Assembly (NCBI GenBank): GCA_016234305.1
Contig: JACRFM010000073.1
Span: forward strand, 1-9,879
Direction: 5' to 3'
Length of the DNA stretch: 9,879 bases
Origin: Candidatus Kerfeldbacteria bacterium
GTDB taxonomy: Bacteria; Patescibacteriota; Patescibacteriia; Veblenbacterales; UBA10138
How positions within the stretch are numbered: the stretch's first letter is position 1; the number at the start of each line of letters is the position of its first letter. Below are positions 1 through 6,821 of this stretch, piece by piece. A program made the translations under genes and the position numbers. The notes below the pieces were generated by a model, which ran no database searches, had not been told where the DNA came from, and saw only the letters and a program-made list of their open reading frames with translations.

Positions 1-2
1 AA

Positions 3-488
3 GAGTGCTTTGCCAAACCGGAAACAAAAGTTTTGGAATTTGTCTTGCTGAATTTGGTAATCTTGGCAGTTGTATTTGCCTTAGCTCATTACTTTAGCTT
101 GGGACCTCCACTGACTTTTATTGGCGCTATGGCTTTGTTGCTGGCTTTTTTAAAAAGCCGTAAAGACGCAAGCGAGTGTGATGAAGATAAGGTTACTAAC
201 TACGGAGCCAACGCTATTATCTTAACTGGTTGGGCAATTATAGAAAATTTTGCCAGCCTTAGGGCAGTGCAAACAGAAAATGATCTGCTGGAGGGCGTGT
301 TCTTAGTGTTAACGGTGTTGTCGTTTGGGCTATTTCTGTTTTCTTTGGTGGTATATTTCTCTAGAAAAAACCGCGTTATTAAAAACAAACTGAAAAGTTT
401 ATTTGTTTGGCTATTTTTATTAGGATTGGGTTACTGGTTCCTAACGTGGTTGAATGGCCACTTCAAAATAATATCAATAAAAACATAG
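3..488 (+). CDS. Multi-pass membrane protein of unknown function, 5' end outside the window
   Basis: The frame is open from base 3 with no upstream stop, so the gene probably begins before the window. A TTG at 33 could start a 151-residue product, but it has no convincing ribosome binding site. Counting from that TTG, hydrophobic stretches lie at about 2-20, 24-40, 60-75, 84-110 and 122-141, so about five membrane helices are likely. A charged loop rich in Lys, Asp and Glu lies at about 42-54, and a basic segment with RKNR and KNKLK at about 111-121. The protein ends in a short Lys-containing tail. I recognise no family or catalytic motif. An intrinsic terminator follows within 10 bases, so this is the last gene of its transcription unit. 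Confidence is high that it is coding and nil for function. Confidence 0.7.
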   Translation, partial: ECFAKPETKVLEFVLLNLVILAVVFALAHYFSLGPPLTFIGAMALLLAFLKSRKDASECDEDKVTNYGANAIILTGWAIIENFASLRAVQTENDLLEGVFLVLTVLSFGLFLFSLVVYFSRKNRVIKNKLKSLFVWLFLLGLGYWFLTWLNGHFKIISIKT

Positions 489-494
489 ACAACT

Positions 495-536
495 AGGCCG
501 GATTTATACTGTACAAATCCGGCCTTAATTATTTTG
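495..536 (+). terminator. Intrinsic terminator after the membrane protein gene
   Basis: A perfect 11-bp stem (AGGCCGGATTT at 495-505 with its complement at 515-525) encloses a 9-base loop and is followed by a T-rich stretch (ttaattatttt). It starts 7 bases after the stop codon at 486-488, as expected for a rho-independent terminator of the plus-strand gene. Confidence 0.85.
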
Positions 537-547
537 TCCTTATTGTA

Positions 548-706
548 CCTTGAATTACGAAAGGCGACTTTTTTGTCATCCTGAATGAAGTGTAGCGGAG
601 CGGAATCCTTCGTTTCAATCAGGACAGGCTCCATAAAGGATCTCAAAATTACCGAGATTCTTCAGCCGATGTCCATCGGCTGAAGAATGACGCGAAAAAG
701 GCATTT
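548..706 (-). repeat. MITE-like repeat, copy 1, missing one terminal repeat
   Basis: This segment matches the reverse complement of 6264-6433 almost base for base. I see one substitution (tttcAatc against tttcGgtc-type A/G at about 628) and one extra A in the ctcaaaatt run. The left end carries CCTTGAATTACGAAA. At the right end homology stops after gcattt (706), so the matching terminal repeat (about 12 bases) is missing and unrelated sequence follows. Inside is a 15-bp inverted repeat with a 2-base spacer around ttcagccgatg/catcggctgaa. It encodes no credible protein. It lies between the terminator of the upstream gene and the 3' end of the antiporter. Any transposase would have to act in trans, because none is present here. 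Confidence 0.85.
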
Positions 707-714
707 GGAGTCGT

Positions 715-755
715 ACACCTGGGCACTCTCTACAAAGCAGAGGGTGCCCGGGTGT
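715..755. repeat. Strong hairpin sharing a 13-mer with the 8327-8370 palindrome
   Basis: Arms at 715-730 and 740-755 pair over 16 bp with two G-T wobbles around a 9-base loop. The right arm contains GCAGAGGGTGCCC (737-749), which recurs exactly inside the palindrome at 8327-8370, so both may belong to one hairpin repeat family. It sits 17 bases beyond the antiporter stop codon (minus strand) and could end that transcript, but no clear T-run follows on the minus strand, so the terminator role is uncertain. Confidence 0.6.
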
Positions 756-772
756 CACTATTAAATGCAGTT

Positions 773-2476
773 TTACTGCCGCGTGCGGTAGGCGTAGTGC
801 TGTTCCAGCTCTTTTAAGTGCTGTTCGCGATTGGTTATAATTTGTTCGCGATTTTGTATGGCCTCGCGCAGCATATTGCTAAAGTGTTCGGCCGACAGGT
901 GGTGGGGGAAGATAACATAATCAGCGCCGGCTTCATACAGCCATTTGGTATCGTGCCAAGTGTCGGCGGTGACATAAACCATCACCTCCAGCCGGTGTTT
1001 GGTAATATCTTTGAGGAGCAGCAGATTATCATCCACATCCGGTACAGTGGAAATAATCATTTTAGCTTCTTTGAGGTTGGCTTTTTTTAATACTTCGGTA
1101 TCGCTCATATCGCCGTACAGGCATAATTTGTTTTCCGTCAATAGGCGTTTAATCACCGTGGGGTCAAAATCAATTATGACTGTCGGCTGTTTAAGACTTT
1201 CCAGGGTGGCAACTATTTTTTCACCCAGACGATGATAACCAAAAACAATCGTATGGTTTTTTAAAGGCGTGGTTAATTCGGTGGCGCTTTCGGCATTGAA
1301 CTTTCTCTCCAGCCAATTCAAATATGGCGCCAAGGAGCGGTATATTTTTTCACCGTAAGTTATTAAATAAGAAGACAAGGTGATGGTAATAATTCCCACT
1401 AAAGTGACTAGGGAAACTTCGGCCGCTGACACATGTCCTAATCTGCCGCCTAAACTGATTAAAATCAGGGAGAATTCGCTGATTTGAGCTACAGTTAAAC
1501 CAACCAGAAAGCTGGTACGTTTACGGTACCCTAGCAAAGACATAATCAGCATTACTATTAAAGGATTGCCAATCAGAACAAATAAACAAAGTATGACGAG
1601 CGGCCAAAAGAAATTTTGACCAGGCACAAAAACGAGCTGACTGCCTAAAACCACAAAAAAAATGGTTATGAAAAAATCTCTCAAAGGACGCACGCGGCTG
1701 ACAATTTCCAAATTGTAAGGCAGAGCCGCCAGCGCCAGGCCGGCCACAAAAGCGCCAATTTCAATGGAGAAGCCGATAAGGGCAAAAGCGGTGGCAATTA
1801 AAAAGCACCAGGCAATGCTAGAGAGCAGCAGCAGCTCGCGCGAGCGGGCCAGCCAGCTAAATAGCCGGTGCAGAAGGTATTTTTGGGCGGCGTAAACAAA
1901 CAACATCAACAAAATACCCTTACCGCCGACGATTAATAGTTCAGCCGCTCGGGGGCTGGCGCCGCTTTGGGAAAAACCGGATAATAAAATCAAAGCCACT
2001 ATGGCCAGTAAATCTTGGACCAGCAGCATACCTAAGGCAATCCGGCCATAAAGTGATTCCAGGGCGTTTTGTTCCGATAGCAGTTTTACTACTATGATGG
2101 TGCTGGAAAAGGTTAAAGCTATAGCTACATAAGCTGAAGGAATTATATTGTAGCCAAACAGGCGAATAATTAAGAAACCTAAAGCCGCTGTGAAAATCAC
2201 CTGTCCAACCCCCAAGGCTAAAGATACCCGTCCAATATGGCTGATTTTTCTTAAGTCAAGTTCCAAACCGACTAAAAATAACAGCAGGGCTATGCCAAAA
2301 CTGGACAGGTTGTTAATGAATTCAGGTTCAACTAAATAGCCGCTGACAGCTGGTCCCAAAATAAAACCAGCCACTACATAGGCTAAAATCACGGGCTGCT
2401 TAAGCCAGCGCGCCAATATGCCGAGCGAGGTGGCAGTGATTATAATGACGCTAACATCTAAAAAAAGCGGTTGCAT
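773..2476 (-). CDS. CPA2-family (Kef/YbaL-like) cation:proton antiporter with C-terminal TrkA-N/RCK domain
   Basis: This 567-residue inner-membrane protein belongs to the monovalent cation:proton antiporter 2 family, whose members exchange K+ or Na+ for H+ and take part in pH or osmotic control. Residues about 1-380 form the hydrophobic transport domain of about 12-13 helices. It shows the family features TFSSTIIVVK (122-131), a KefC-like segment NALESLYGR (137-145), the VQD motif of Kef-type members (Q154-D155) and GAFVAGLALA (241-250). After a linker, residues about 408-535 form a Rossmann-like RCK domain with GYHRLG (413-418), the acidic strand end IIDFD (434-438) and YGDMSD (454-459). This domain normally binds nucleotide and gates transport. 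The second Gly of the usual GxGxxG is His. No TrkA-C domain follows, only a charged helical tail (about 540-563). It is a single-gene unit, divergent from the 2695 operon. The ion specificity cannot be read from the sequence. Confidence 0.93.
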   Translation of the reverse strand: MQPLFLDVSVIIITATSLGILARWLKQPVILAYVVAGFILGPAVSGYLVEPEFINNLSSFGIALLLFLVGLELDLRKISHIGRVSLALGVGQVIFTAALGFLIIRLFGYNIIPSAYVAIALTFSSTIIVVKLLSEQNALESLYGRIALGMLLVQDLLAIVALILLSGFSQSGASPRAAELLIVGGKGILLMLFVYAAQKYLLHRLFSWLARSRELLLLSSIAWCFLIATAFALIGFSIEIGAFVAGLALAALPYNLEIVSRVRPLRDFFITIFFVVLGSQLVFVPGQNFFWPLVILCLFVLIGNPLIVMLIMSLLGYRKRTSFLVGLTVAQISEFSLILISLGGRLGHVSAAEVSLVTLVGIITITLSSYLITYGEKIYRSLAPYLNWLERKFNAESATELTTPLKNHTIVFGYHRLGEKIVATLESLKQPTVIIDFDPTVIKRLLTENKLCLYGDMSDTEVLKKANLKEAKMIISTVPDVDDNLLLLKDITKHRLEVMVYVTADTWHDTKWLYEAGADYVIFPHHLSAEHFSNMLREAIQNREQIITNREQHLKELEQHYAYRTRQ

Positions 2477-2490
2477 AGAAAGTTTGTTTT

Positions 2491-2499
2491 ATTATAACA
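2491..2499 (-). promoter_or_regulatory. Extended -10 promoter of the antiporter gene
   Basis: On the minus strand this reads TGTTATAAT, an extended -10 (TGn) joined to a perfect TATAAT. No good -35 is visible, as is usual for extended -10 promoters. The predicted transcript start is about 8 bases before the ATG at 2476. No Shine-Dalgarno sequence is present, so the mRNA would be almost leaderless. Confidence 0.6.
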
Positions 2500-2566
2500 C
2501 ATTTTTATCCGCTAGCGATGAAGGGGCGTGTACAGAGATATTGTCTGCACTTTACAGAGGGCGACT

Positions 2567-2596
2567 GGTGGAGTACTGTCCTTCTAGTGTTCCACC
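2567..2596. other. Hairpin in the divergent intergenic region
   Basis: GGTGGAGTACT (2567-2577) pairs with AGTGTTCCACC (2586-2596) over 11 bp with two G-T wobbles around an 8-base loop. It lies between the two divergent promoters, upstream of both predicted transcript starts, so it would act as DNA, or in readthrough RNA, rather than in the main mRNAs. Just before it, TCTGCAC and CAGAGGG (2544-2561) resemble the core of the palindrome at 8327-8370 and may be a decayed relative. I see no gene in 2477-2694. Confidence 0.35.
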
Positions 2597-2667
2597 CATC
2601 CCTGCTATTAGCCATTAGTTATTTGCTACTAGCTAATCCATTTAAACTAGTTAATTTACAGCTAAAG

Positions 2668-2676
2668 TGTTATACT
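2668..2676 (+). promoter_or_regulatory. Extended -10 promoter of the ATPase operon
   Basis: TGTTATACT is an extended -10 (TG at 2668-2669, TATACT at 2671-2676). It is nearly identical to the promoter of the divergent antiporter gene. The predicted transcript start, near 2683, is about 12 bases before the ATG at 2695, again without a Shine-Dalgarno sequence. Confidence 0.55.
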
Positions 2677-2694
2677 ATAAGCGTTATTATTTTT

Positions 2695-3159
2695 ATGGCA
2701 GATTTAAATTTGGACAAAAATATAGAATTAGTTCCGCTGGTTCCACCCCAAGAAACAACTAAGGGTAAGGAGCAGCCGCTAAAACCGGAGTCTGGTTTTG
2801 GTTTGGAAACAAAGCCGGCTGAAGCTGTACCGGAGATAAAAACTACCGGCGCGTCCGCGCCTAGTTTGCCGGTGGCGCGGCCTTTGCCGCCCTTGGCGCG
2901 GGAAATTGAAAATGTTTTGGAAGAAGGCCTGGAGGATATTTACCGCGACCTTACGCCCGCCGAGCAGGCGGAATTTAAAAAAAGCGGTGAGGCCACGGCG
3001 CAAAAAATCTATGAACTGATTAGACGGGTTAAAATCAAAGTGCGGGAGATTTTTCGCCTGATTCGCGAATGGCTGAAGACCATTCCAGGAGTTAATAAAT
3101 ATTTTATTGAGCAGGAGGCTAAAATTAAAGCTGATAAAATTTTCAAATTACACGATTAA
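2695..3159 (+). CDS. Small Pro-rich and helical protein preceding the VirD4-like ATPase; function unknown
   Basis: I chose the ATG at 2695 (154 residues). The longer reading from 2518 would run through the promoter and hairpin region, and its extra residues look non-coding. Residues 1-70 are low complexity, Pro/Glu/Lys-rich and probably disordered. Residues 72-150 form amphipathic helices, with segments such as LTPAEQAEFKKSGEATAQKI (86-105) and IPGVNKYFIEQEAKIKADKI (130-149). There is no signal peptide or membrane helix, so it is probably cytoplasmic. It is the first gene of a three-gene operon, with 9 bases to the ATPase gene. From memory, similar helix-ending proteins precede the same ATPase in Patescibacteria genomes, which would make it a partner or adaptor of the ATPase. 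That is inference, and no named domain is recognised. Confidence 0.8.
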   Translation: MADLNLDKNIELVPLVPPQETTKGKEQPLKPESGFGLETKPAEAVPEIKTTGASAPSLPVARPLPPLAREIENVLEEGLEDIYRDLTPAEQAEFKKSGEATAQKIYELIRRVKIKVREIFRLIREWLKTIPGVNKYFIEQEAKIKADKIFKLHD

Positions 3160-3168
3160 AATAAAAAT

Positions 3169-5724
3169 ATGTTTGTGTTTTTGCAATACGCTGCTTTGTC
3201 CGAAGCATCGTCGTTGACCAACGCCGCTGTCGGACAAGTTGAAATTTCAGCCAACACTTGGTGGCCGTATTGGTTAACCCTGCTACTCGCTCTGCTGGTG
3301 GTGCTCGCGGGTCGTATTTTTTGGCATCGCTTAACGGCCCTCAGGGCCAGTTTGGGGCAGGTGATTTTTTTGGTAACAGTGCCGCGGGAAATTGGTTCCA
3401 CGACTGATAAACCGGAAAAAATAACCCAGCAGTCAATTCAGGAACAAATTGCCGTGGCCGAGGTTCTGTGGTCGGCCATTGGCGGCTTAAAAGCGCCTTG
3501 GCGCATAAAATCGTGGTTTAGGGGGCGCAGTGACCATATGTCGCTGGAACTCGTGGCGCAGGATGGGCTGGTGTCTTTTTACGTGGCCGTACCGGCCAAG
3601 TTTAGAAGTTTGATAGAACAGCAAATTCAATCGCATTTTCCTCACGCCATGCTGGAGGAAGTGGCTGATTACAATATCTTCACGCCGCGCGGCGTCACTC
3701 TTGGAGCCATAGTTAGGTTTGGCCGGTCTTGGGCTTTCCCTTTAAAAACCTATAAACAATTTGAAACCGACCCCTTGAACGCCATTACTAATTCTTTGGC
3801 CAAGGTGGCTCCGCCGGAAGCGGCCGCGATTCAAATAGTTATTCGCTCGGCCCATCGCAGCTGGCGCCGGCGCGGTATCAGAATCGCCTCGGCCATGCAG
3901 CAGGGTAAAAACTTGATAGAAGCGGCTAACGCCAATTATTTTTTTAAATTTTTGTATTGGTTAAGCAATTTTATCAAAAGCGTCTCTACCAGCCGTAATT
4001 CCAAAGGCGCCAGACATAATGAGTTTTACAGATTATCGCCCCTGGAACAGGAAATGGTTAAAGGTTTGGAACAAAAAGCCAACAAGGCCGGCCTGGATGT
4101 TACTTGCCGGGTAGTGGCCACGGCCGCCACCGCCGATGCGGCGCGGCTTAATCTGAATAATATTTTACAGTCGTTTTCCGAATTTAACGTTTATCAATAC
4201 GGTAATCGTTTTCGTTTCCGCCGGCCGATCAGTTTAAGTCATTTTTTGTATAATTTTATTCATCGCGTATTTGTGGAATACAGGCATATGGTTTGGAACA
4301 CGGAAGAACTGGCCTCAATTTACCACTTTCCTTTGCCCACCACCGAAACGCCCAATATCCGCTGGTTATCGGCCCGCAAAGCCGCGCCGCCCAGCAATTT
4401 GCCGGAACAAGGTTTGGAACTTGGCTATAGCGAATATCGTGGCTTACACAAGGTTATTAAAATGACAGCTGAAGACCGCGCCCGTCATTTTTACATTATT
4501 GGCAAATCGGGCACGGGCAAAAGTGTTTTAATGGAACATATGGCGGCGCAGGATATAGCCGCCGGGCGGGGCGTATGCGTGATTGACCCGCACGGCGAGT
4601 TGGTGGAGTCGGTTTTAGCCCGGGTGCCGGCGGCGCGCGCTCAGGACGTGATTATTTTCAATCCGGCTGATATGGAGCGGCCGCAGGGTTTGAATTTGCT
4701 GGAATACGACCCGGCTTATCCGGAACAAAAAACTTTCGTGATTAACGAAATGATTAAGATTTTAGACAAGCTCTATGATTTACGTACCACCGGCGGGCCG
4801 ATGTTTGAACAGTATATGCGTAATTCTATGCTGCTCGTTATGGACGACCCGGCTTCGGGCGCGACTCTTATGGAAATTTCCAAAGTTTTAGCTGACCCGG
4901 ATTATCGCCGCTATAAACTTTCCAAAATCAACAATCCGGTGGTTTATGACTTTTGGGTTAAAGAAGCGCAAAAAGCCGGTGGTGAGGCTTCACTCGCCAA
5001 TATGGTGCCTTACATTACTTCCAAACTTAATCAATTCGTGGCTAACGATACCATGCGGCCGATAATCGGCCAGCAGCACAGCGCTTTTAATTTCCGCGAG
5101 GTGATGGACCAGCGCAAGATAATTTTGGTTAATTTGAGCAAGGGTAAAATCGGCGAATTGAATGCTTATCTGTTGGGACTGGTGATGGTGGGTAAAATTT
5201 TAATGGCGGCCTTGTCGCGCACTGATATGGCGCCAGCCTCGCGGGTTGATTTTTATCTTTATATCGACGAATTTCAGAATTTCATTACTGATTCCATTTC
5301 CACGATTTTGTCCGAGGCCCGCAAGTATCGTTTGAATTTGATTATTGCTCATCAATACATTGGTCAATTGGTTAACAAAGACAAAGACACGCGCATCCGC
5401 GATTCGGTTTTTGGCAACGTTGGCACCATGGTTAGTTTTAGAGTTGGACCGGAGGATGCTGAATTTTTGGCCAAAGAATACGCGCCGGTATTTACGGCTT
5501 TTGATTTAATAAACCAGGAATTATTTAACGCTTACGCCAAACTTTTGATAAACAATAAACCCTCGCGGCCGTTTAATTTTCACACCTTGCCGCCGGTTAA
5601 AGGCGACGCGGTTTTAGCGGATAAAATTAAACAGTTGTCGCGGTTAACTTATGGCAAGCCGCGGGAGCAGGTGGAGAGTGATATAGTGGAACGGGTTAAA
5701 TTAGGCAGCGTGGCGGAGTCATAA
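3169..5724 (+). CDS. VirD4/TraG-like (type IV secretion coupling-type) membrane ATPase
   Basis: This 851-residue protein has one N-terminal membrane helix (about 33-52) and a long region at about 60-420 without catalytic motifs, which probably packs at the membrane or binds partners. A C-terminal P-loop ATPase of the HerA/VirD4/TraG class follows. The Walker A is GKSGTGKS (445-452), preceded by RHFYIIG. Next come VIDPHGEL (471-478), and QGLNLLEYDP, a family signature. The Walker B is FYLYIDEFQN (695-704), and IIAHQYIGQL (725-734) corresponds to the usual sensor Gln region. Relatives move DNA or protein substrates through secretion or conjugation channels using ATP. No relaxase, VirB4 or channel gene is present in the window, so it is an orphan here and its substrate is unknown. 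It has no Shine-Dalgarno sequence; the ATG is 9 bases after the preceding stop. The class call is firm, the pathway is not. Confidence 0.9.
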   Translation: MFVFLQYAALSEASSLTNAAVGQVEISANTWWPYWLTLLLALLVVLAGRIFWHRLTALRASLGQVIFLVTVPREIGSTTDKPEKITQQSIQEQIAVAEVLWSAIGGLKAPWRIKSWFRGRSDHMSLELVAQDGLVSFYVAVPAKFRSLIEQQIQSHFPHAMLEEVADYNIFTPRGVTLGAIVRFGRSWAFPLKTYKQFETDPLNAITNSLAKVAPPEAAAIQIVIRSAHRSWRRRGIRIASAMQQGKNLIEAANANYFFKFLYWLSNFIKSVSTSRNSKGARHNEFYRLSPLEQEMVKGLEQKANKAGLDVTCRVVATAATADAARLNLNNILQSFSEFNVYQYGNRFRFRRPISLSHFLYNFIHRVFVEYRHMVWNTEELASIYHFPLPTTETPNIRWLSARKAAPPSNLPEQGLELGYSEYRGLHKVIKMTAEDRARHFYIIGKSGTGKSVLMEHMAAQDIAAGRGVCVIDPHGELVESVLARVPAARAQDVIIFNPADMERPQGLNLLEYDPAYPEQKTFVINEMIKILDKLYDLRTTGGPMFEQYMRNSMLLVMDDPASGATLMEISKVLADPDYRRYKLSKINNPVVYDFWVKEAQKAGGEASLANMVPYITSKLNQFVANDTMRPIIGQQHSAFNFREVMDQRKIILVNLSKGKIGELNAYLLGLVMVGKILMAALSRTDMAPASRVDFYLYIDEFQNFITDSISTILSEARKYRLNLIIAHQYIGQLVNKDKDTRIRDSVFGNVGTMVSFRVGPEDAEFLAKEYAPVFTAFDLINQELFNAYAKLLINNKPSRPFNFHTLPPVKGDAVLADKIKQLSRLTYGKPREQVESDIVERVKLGSVAES

Positions 5725-5728
5725 GTTT

Positions 5729-6259
5729 GTGCTGGTACTAATTTTATTTATCGTTTTGTTTGTTTTAACTTTTGTTATTTTACTGACTTTTGCTTTGGGC
5801 GCTTTATCAGCCGCTCCCTGGCTGCCGCTCCCTGGACGCGAGGTGGAACGTTTAATCGATTTAGCCGAGCTAAAATCTGCTGATGTAGTTTATGATTTAG
5901 GTTGCGGCGACGGCCGTTTATTATTCGCGGCGGTCAGAAAATATCAAGTCTCGGCCGTGGGTTTTGAAATTGCTTTGTTGCCGTATTTACTGGCCAGGTT
6001 ACGCTGGTTATTTTTTCCCGGGCGAAAAAAAGTCAAAATTCATTTCCACAGTTTTTGGAACGAGCCGCTGGCACCCGCCACGGTGGTATTGTGTTTCTTA
6101 ATGCCAGAGTCTATGGCCAAACTAGCGCCTAAAGTTAGAACCGAACTTAGGCCCGGCGCCAGAGTAGTATCTTACGTTTTTAAACTGCCGGGGACAGAGC
6201 CTAACCTGGTTAGCCGCTCGGGCGATAAAACCGCCGCCATTTATCGGTATATTTTTTAA
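5729..6259 (+). CDS. Membrane-anchored class I SAM-dependent methyltransferase
   Basis: The start is a GTG 4 bases after the ATPase stop codon, giving 176 residues. A single hydrophobic helix (about 2-27) anchors the protein. The Rossmann methyltransferase fold begins near 37. Motif I is VVYDLGCGDGRLL (53-65), the SAM-binding glycine loop, and VGFEI supplies the acidic residue of strand 2 (E80), expected to bind the ribose. A later strand, VVLCFLMPESM, matches the post-motif strand near the active site, and the protein ends with the short beta strands usual for the fold. The compact size, N-terminal helix and DLGCGDGR...GFE spacing resemble the FAM173/ATPSCKMT-type lysine methyltransferases and their bacterial relatives. 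This resemblance was judged by eye. The substrate is unknown; the operon suggests it acts with the ATPase or at the membrane. The stop codon touches the second repeat copy. Confidence 0.85.
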   Translation: MLVLILFIVLFVLTFVILLTFALGALSAAPWLPLPGREVERLIDLAELKSADVVYDLGCGDGRLLFAAVRKYQVSAVGFEIALLPYLLARLRWLFFPGRKKVKIHFHSFWNEPLAPATVVLCFLMPESMAKLAPKVRTELRPGARVVSYVFKLPGTEPNLVSRSGDKTAAIYRYIF

Positions 6260-6263
6260 AAAA

Positions 6264-6433
6264 CCTTGAATTACGAAATGCCTTTTTCGCGTCATTCTTC
6301 AGCCGATGGACATCGGCTGAAGAATCTCGGTAATTTGAGATCCTTTATGGAGCCTGTCCTGACTGAAACGAAGGATTCCGCTCCGCTACACTTCATTCAG
6401 GATGACAAAAAAGTCGCCTTTCGTAATTCAAGG
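6264..6433 (+). mobile_element. MITE-like element, copy 2, with both terminal inverted repeats
   Basis: This is a 170-bp non-coding element. It begins CCTTGAATTACGAAA and ends with the exact complement. Past these 15 perfect bases the ends continue as imperfect inverted repeats to about 35 bases (GC, T-run, GTCAT). Inside lies a 15-bp inverted repeat with a 2-base spacer (about 6296-6327). Both flanks read TAAAAAA (6257-6263 and 6434-6440), which fits a 7-bp target duplication, although A-rich flanks make chance agreement possible. The left TAAAAAA contains the methyltransferase stop codon. Copy 1, at 548-706, is inverted relative to this one. There is no transposase in the window, so it is a non-autonomous element. 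The hairpins may also end the operon transcript. Confidence 0.8.
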
Positions 6434-6482
6434 TAAAAAAGTTTTGGCTGATGGATCGTAACTTAATCGGCCAGGTCATAAT

Positions 6483-6511
6483 TTGACGATTTTTAAGGCC
6501 TTTGTTAATAT
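6483..6511 (+). promoter_or_regulatory. Sigma70-type promoter of the AT-rich island
   Basis: TTGACG (6483-6488) and TAATAT (6506-6511) are separated by 17 bases, close to consensus. The predicted transcript start is near 6518. Transcription would run into two tandem terminators before reaching the mini-ORF at 6706 and the gene at 6822. Confidence 0.6.
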
Positions 6512-6533
6512 ACAAACAGTATGAATATTTTTC

Positions 6534-6590
6534 ACACCAGCCAAGTTTATATGAGTCTTAATTCCGCCTGACAGGTTGGCTAGTGTTTTT
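6534..6590 (+). terminator. First leader terminator (long-loop hairpin with T-run)
   Basis: ACACCAGCCAA (6534-6544) pairs with TTGGCTAGTGT (6576-6586) with one C-A mismatch. The 31-base loop contains a small CCT/AGG stem. TTTTT ends at 6590. The long loop makes it weaker than the next terminator and leaves room for alternative folding. Confidence 0.5.
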
Positions 6591-6608
6591 ATAGGCAAAT
6601 TTGCTTTT

Positions 6609-6634
6609 AACTGGCCGCCTCTGGCCGGTTTTTT
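6609..6634 (+). terminator. Second leader terminator
   Basis: AACTGGCC (6609-6616) pairs with GGCCGGTT (6623-6630) over 8 bp with one G-T wobble and a 6-base loop. It runs directly into six T residues (6629-6634), a textbook intrinsic terminator. Confidence 0.8.
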
Positions 6635-6705
6635 GTTATTTAAATTTACAAAAATTACCTAGTAAACTAAAAAACAATTAATTCATTAACAATTAAGGAG
6701 GAAAA

Positions 6706-6735
6706 ATGGACGTATATTATTTATTATCCGGTTAA
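6706..6735 (+). CDS. 9-codon mini-ORF (MDVYYLLSG) with strong Shine-Dalgarno sequence
   Basis: ATG at 6706 follows AAGGAGG (6695-6701) by 4 bases, an excellent though slightly short-spaced ribosome site. The frame stops after nine codons at TAA 6733-6735. The first codons (ATGGAYRTRTATTATT) resemble the second mini-ORF at 7319, giving MD(V/M)YY in both. It may be a leader peptide for the 149-aa gene 86 bases downstream, or the remnant of a duplicated gene start. A product function cannot be read from nine residues. Confidence rests on the ribosome site and the paired copy. Confidence 0.4.
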   Translation: MDVYYLLSG

Positions 6736-6821
6736 AGCCGAGTTCAGTTGGCAGTTATTATAAATTGACAACGCTAAACTAATTAAACAAAAATAATTAA
6801 ATTCAAGTAAAGGAGGAAACA

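Larger units (their letters stand above)
6518..6634 (+). ncRNA. Candidate small RNA or attenuator leader with tandem terminators
   Basis: A roughly 115-nt transcript would run from the 6483-6511 promoter to the terminator ending at 6634. It would contain two hairpins, each followed by a T-run, and the perfect palindrome GCAAATTTGC (6595-6604) between them. A 16-codon frame beginning ATG AAT ATT (6521-6571) overlaps the first hairpin. It has no Shine-Dalgarno sequence, but at 3 nt from the predicted start it could be read leaderless. I match it to no known riboswitch or small RNA family. It could be an independent small RNA or a regulated leader for the downstream genes. Confidence 0.4.

Noticed and set aside
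431..646. 71-codon minus-strand frame over repeat copy 1
   Set aside because: It is made from repeat sequence and the antisense of the first gene, and has no ribosome site.
548..706. CRISPR or tandem array
   Set aside because: There are only two copies, inverted and 5.7 kb apart. No short regularly spaced direct repeats were seen anywhere in the window.
818..1235. Two plus-strand frames (818-1090 and 999-1235)
   Set aside because: They lie antisense within the RCK domain of the antiporter and are chance frames.
2518..2694. N-terminal extension of the 154-aa protein from ATG 2518
   Set aside because: The extra 59 residues cross a hairpin and the extended -10 promoter, and do not resemble the rest of the protein. 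ATG 2695 fits the predicted transcript start.
6765..6798. Second promoter from TTGACA at 6765 just before the 149-aa gene
   Set aside because: No acceptable -10 lies 16-18 bases downstream. The nearest AT-rich match needs about 22 bases of spacing.
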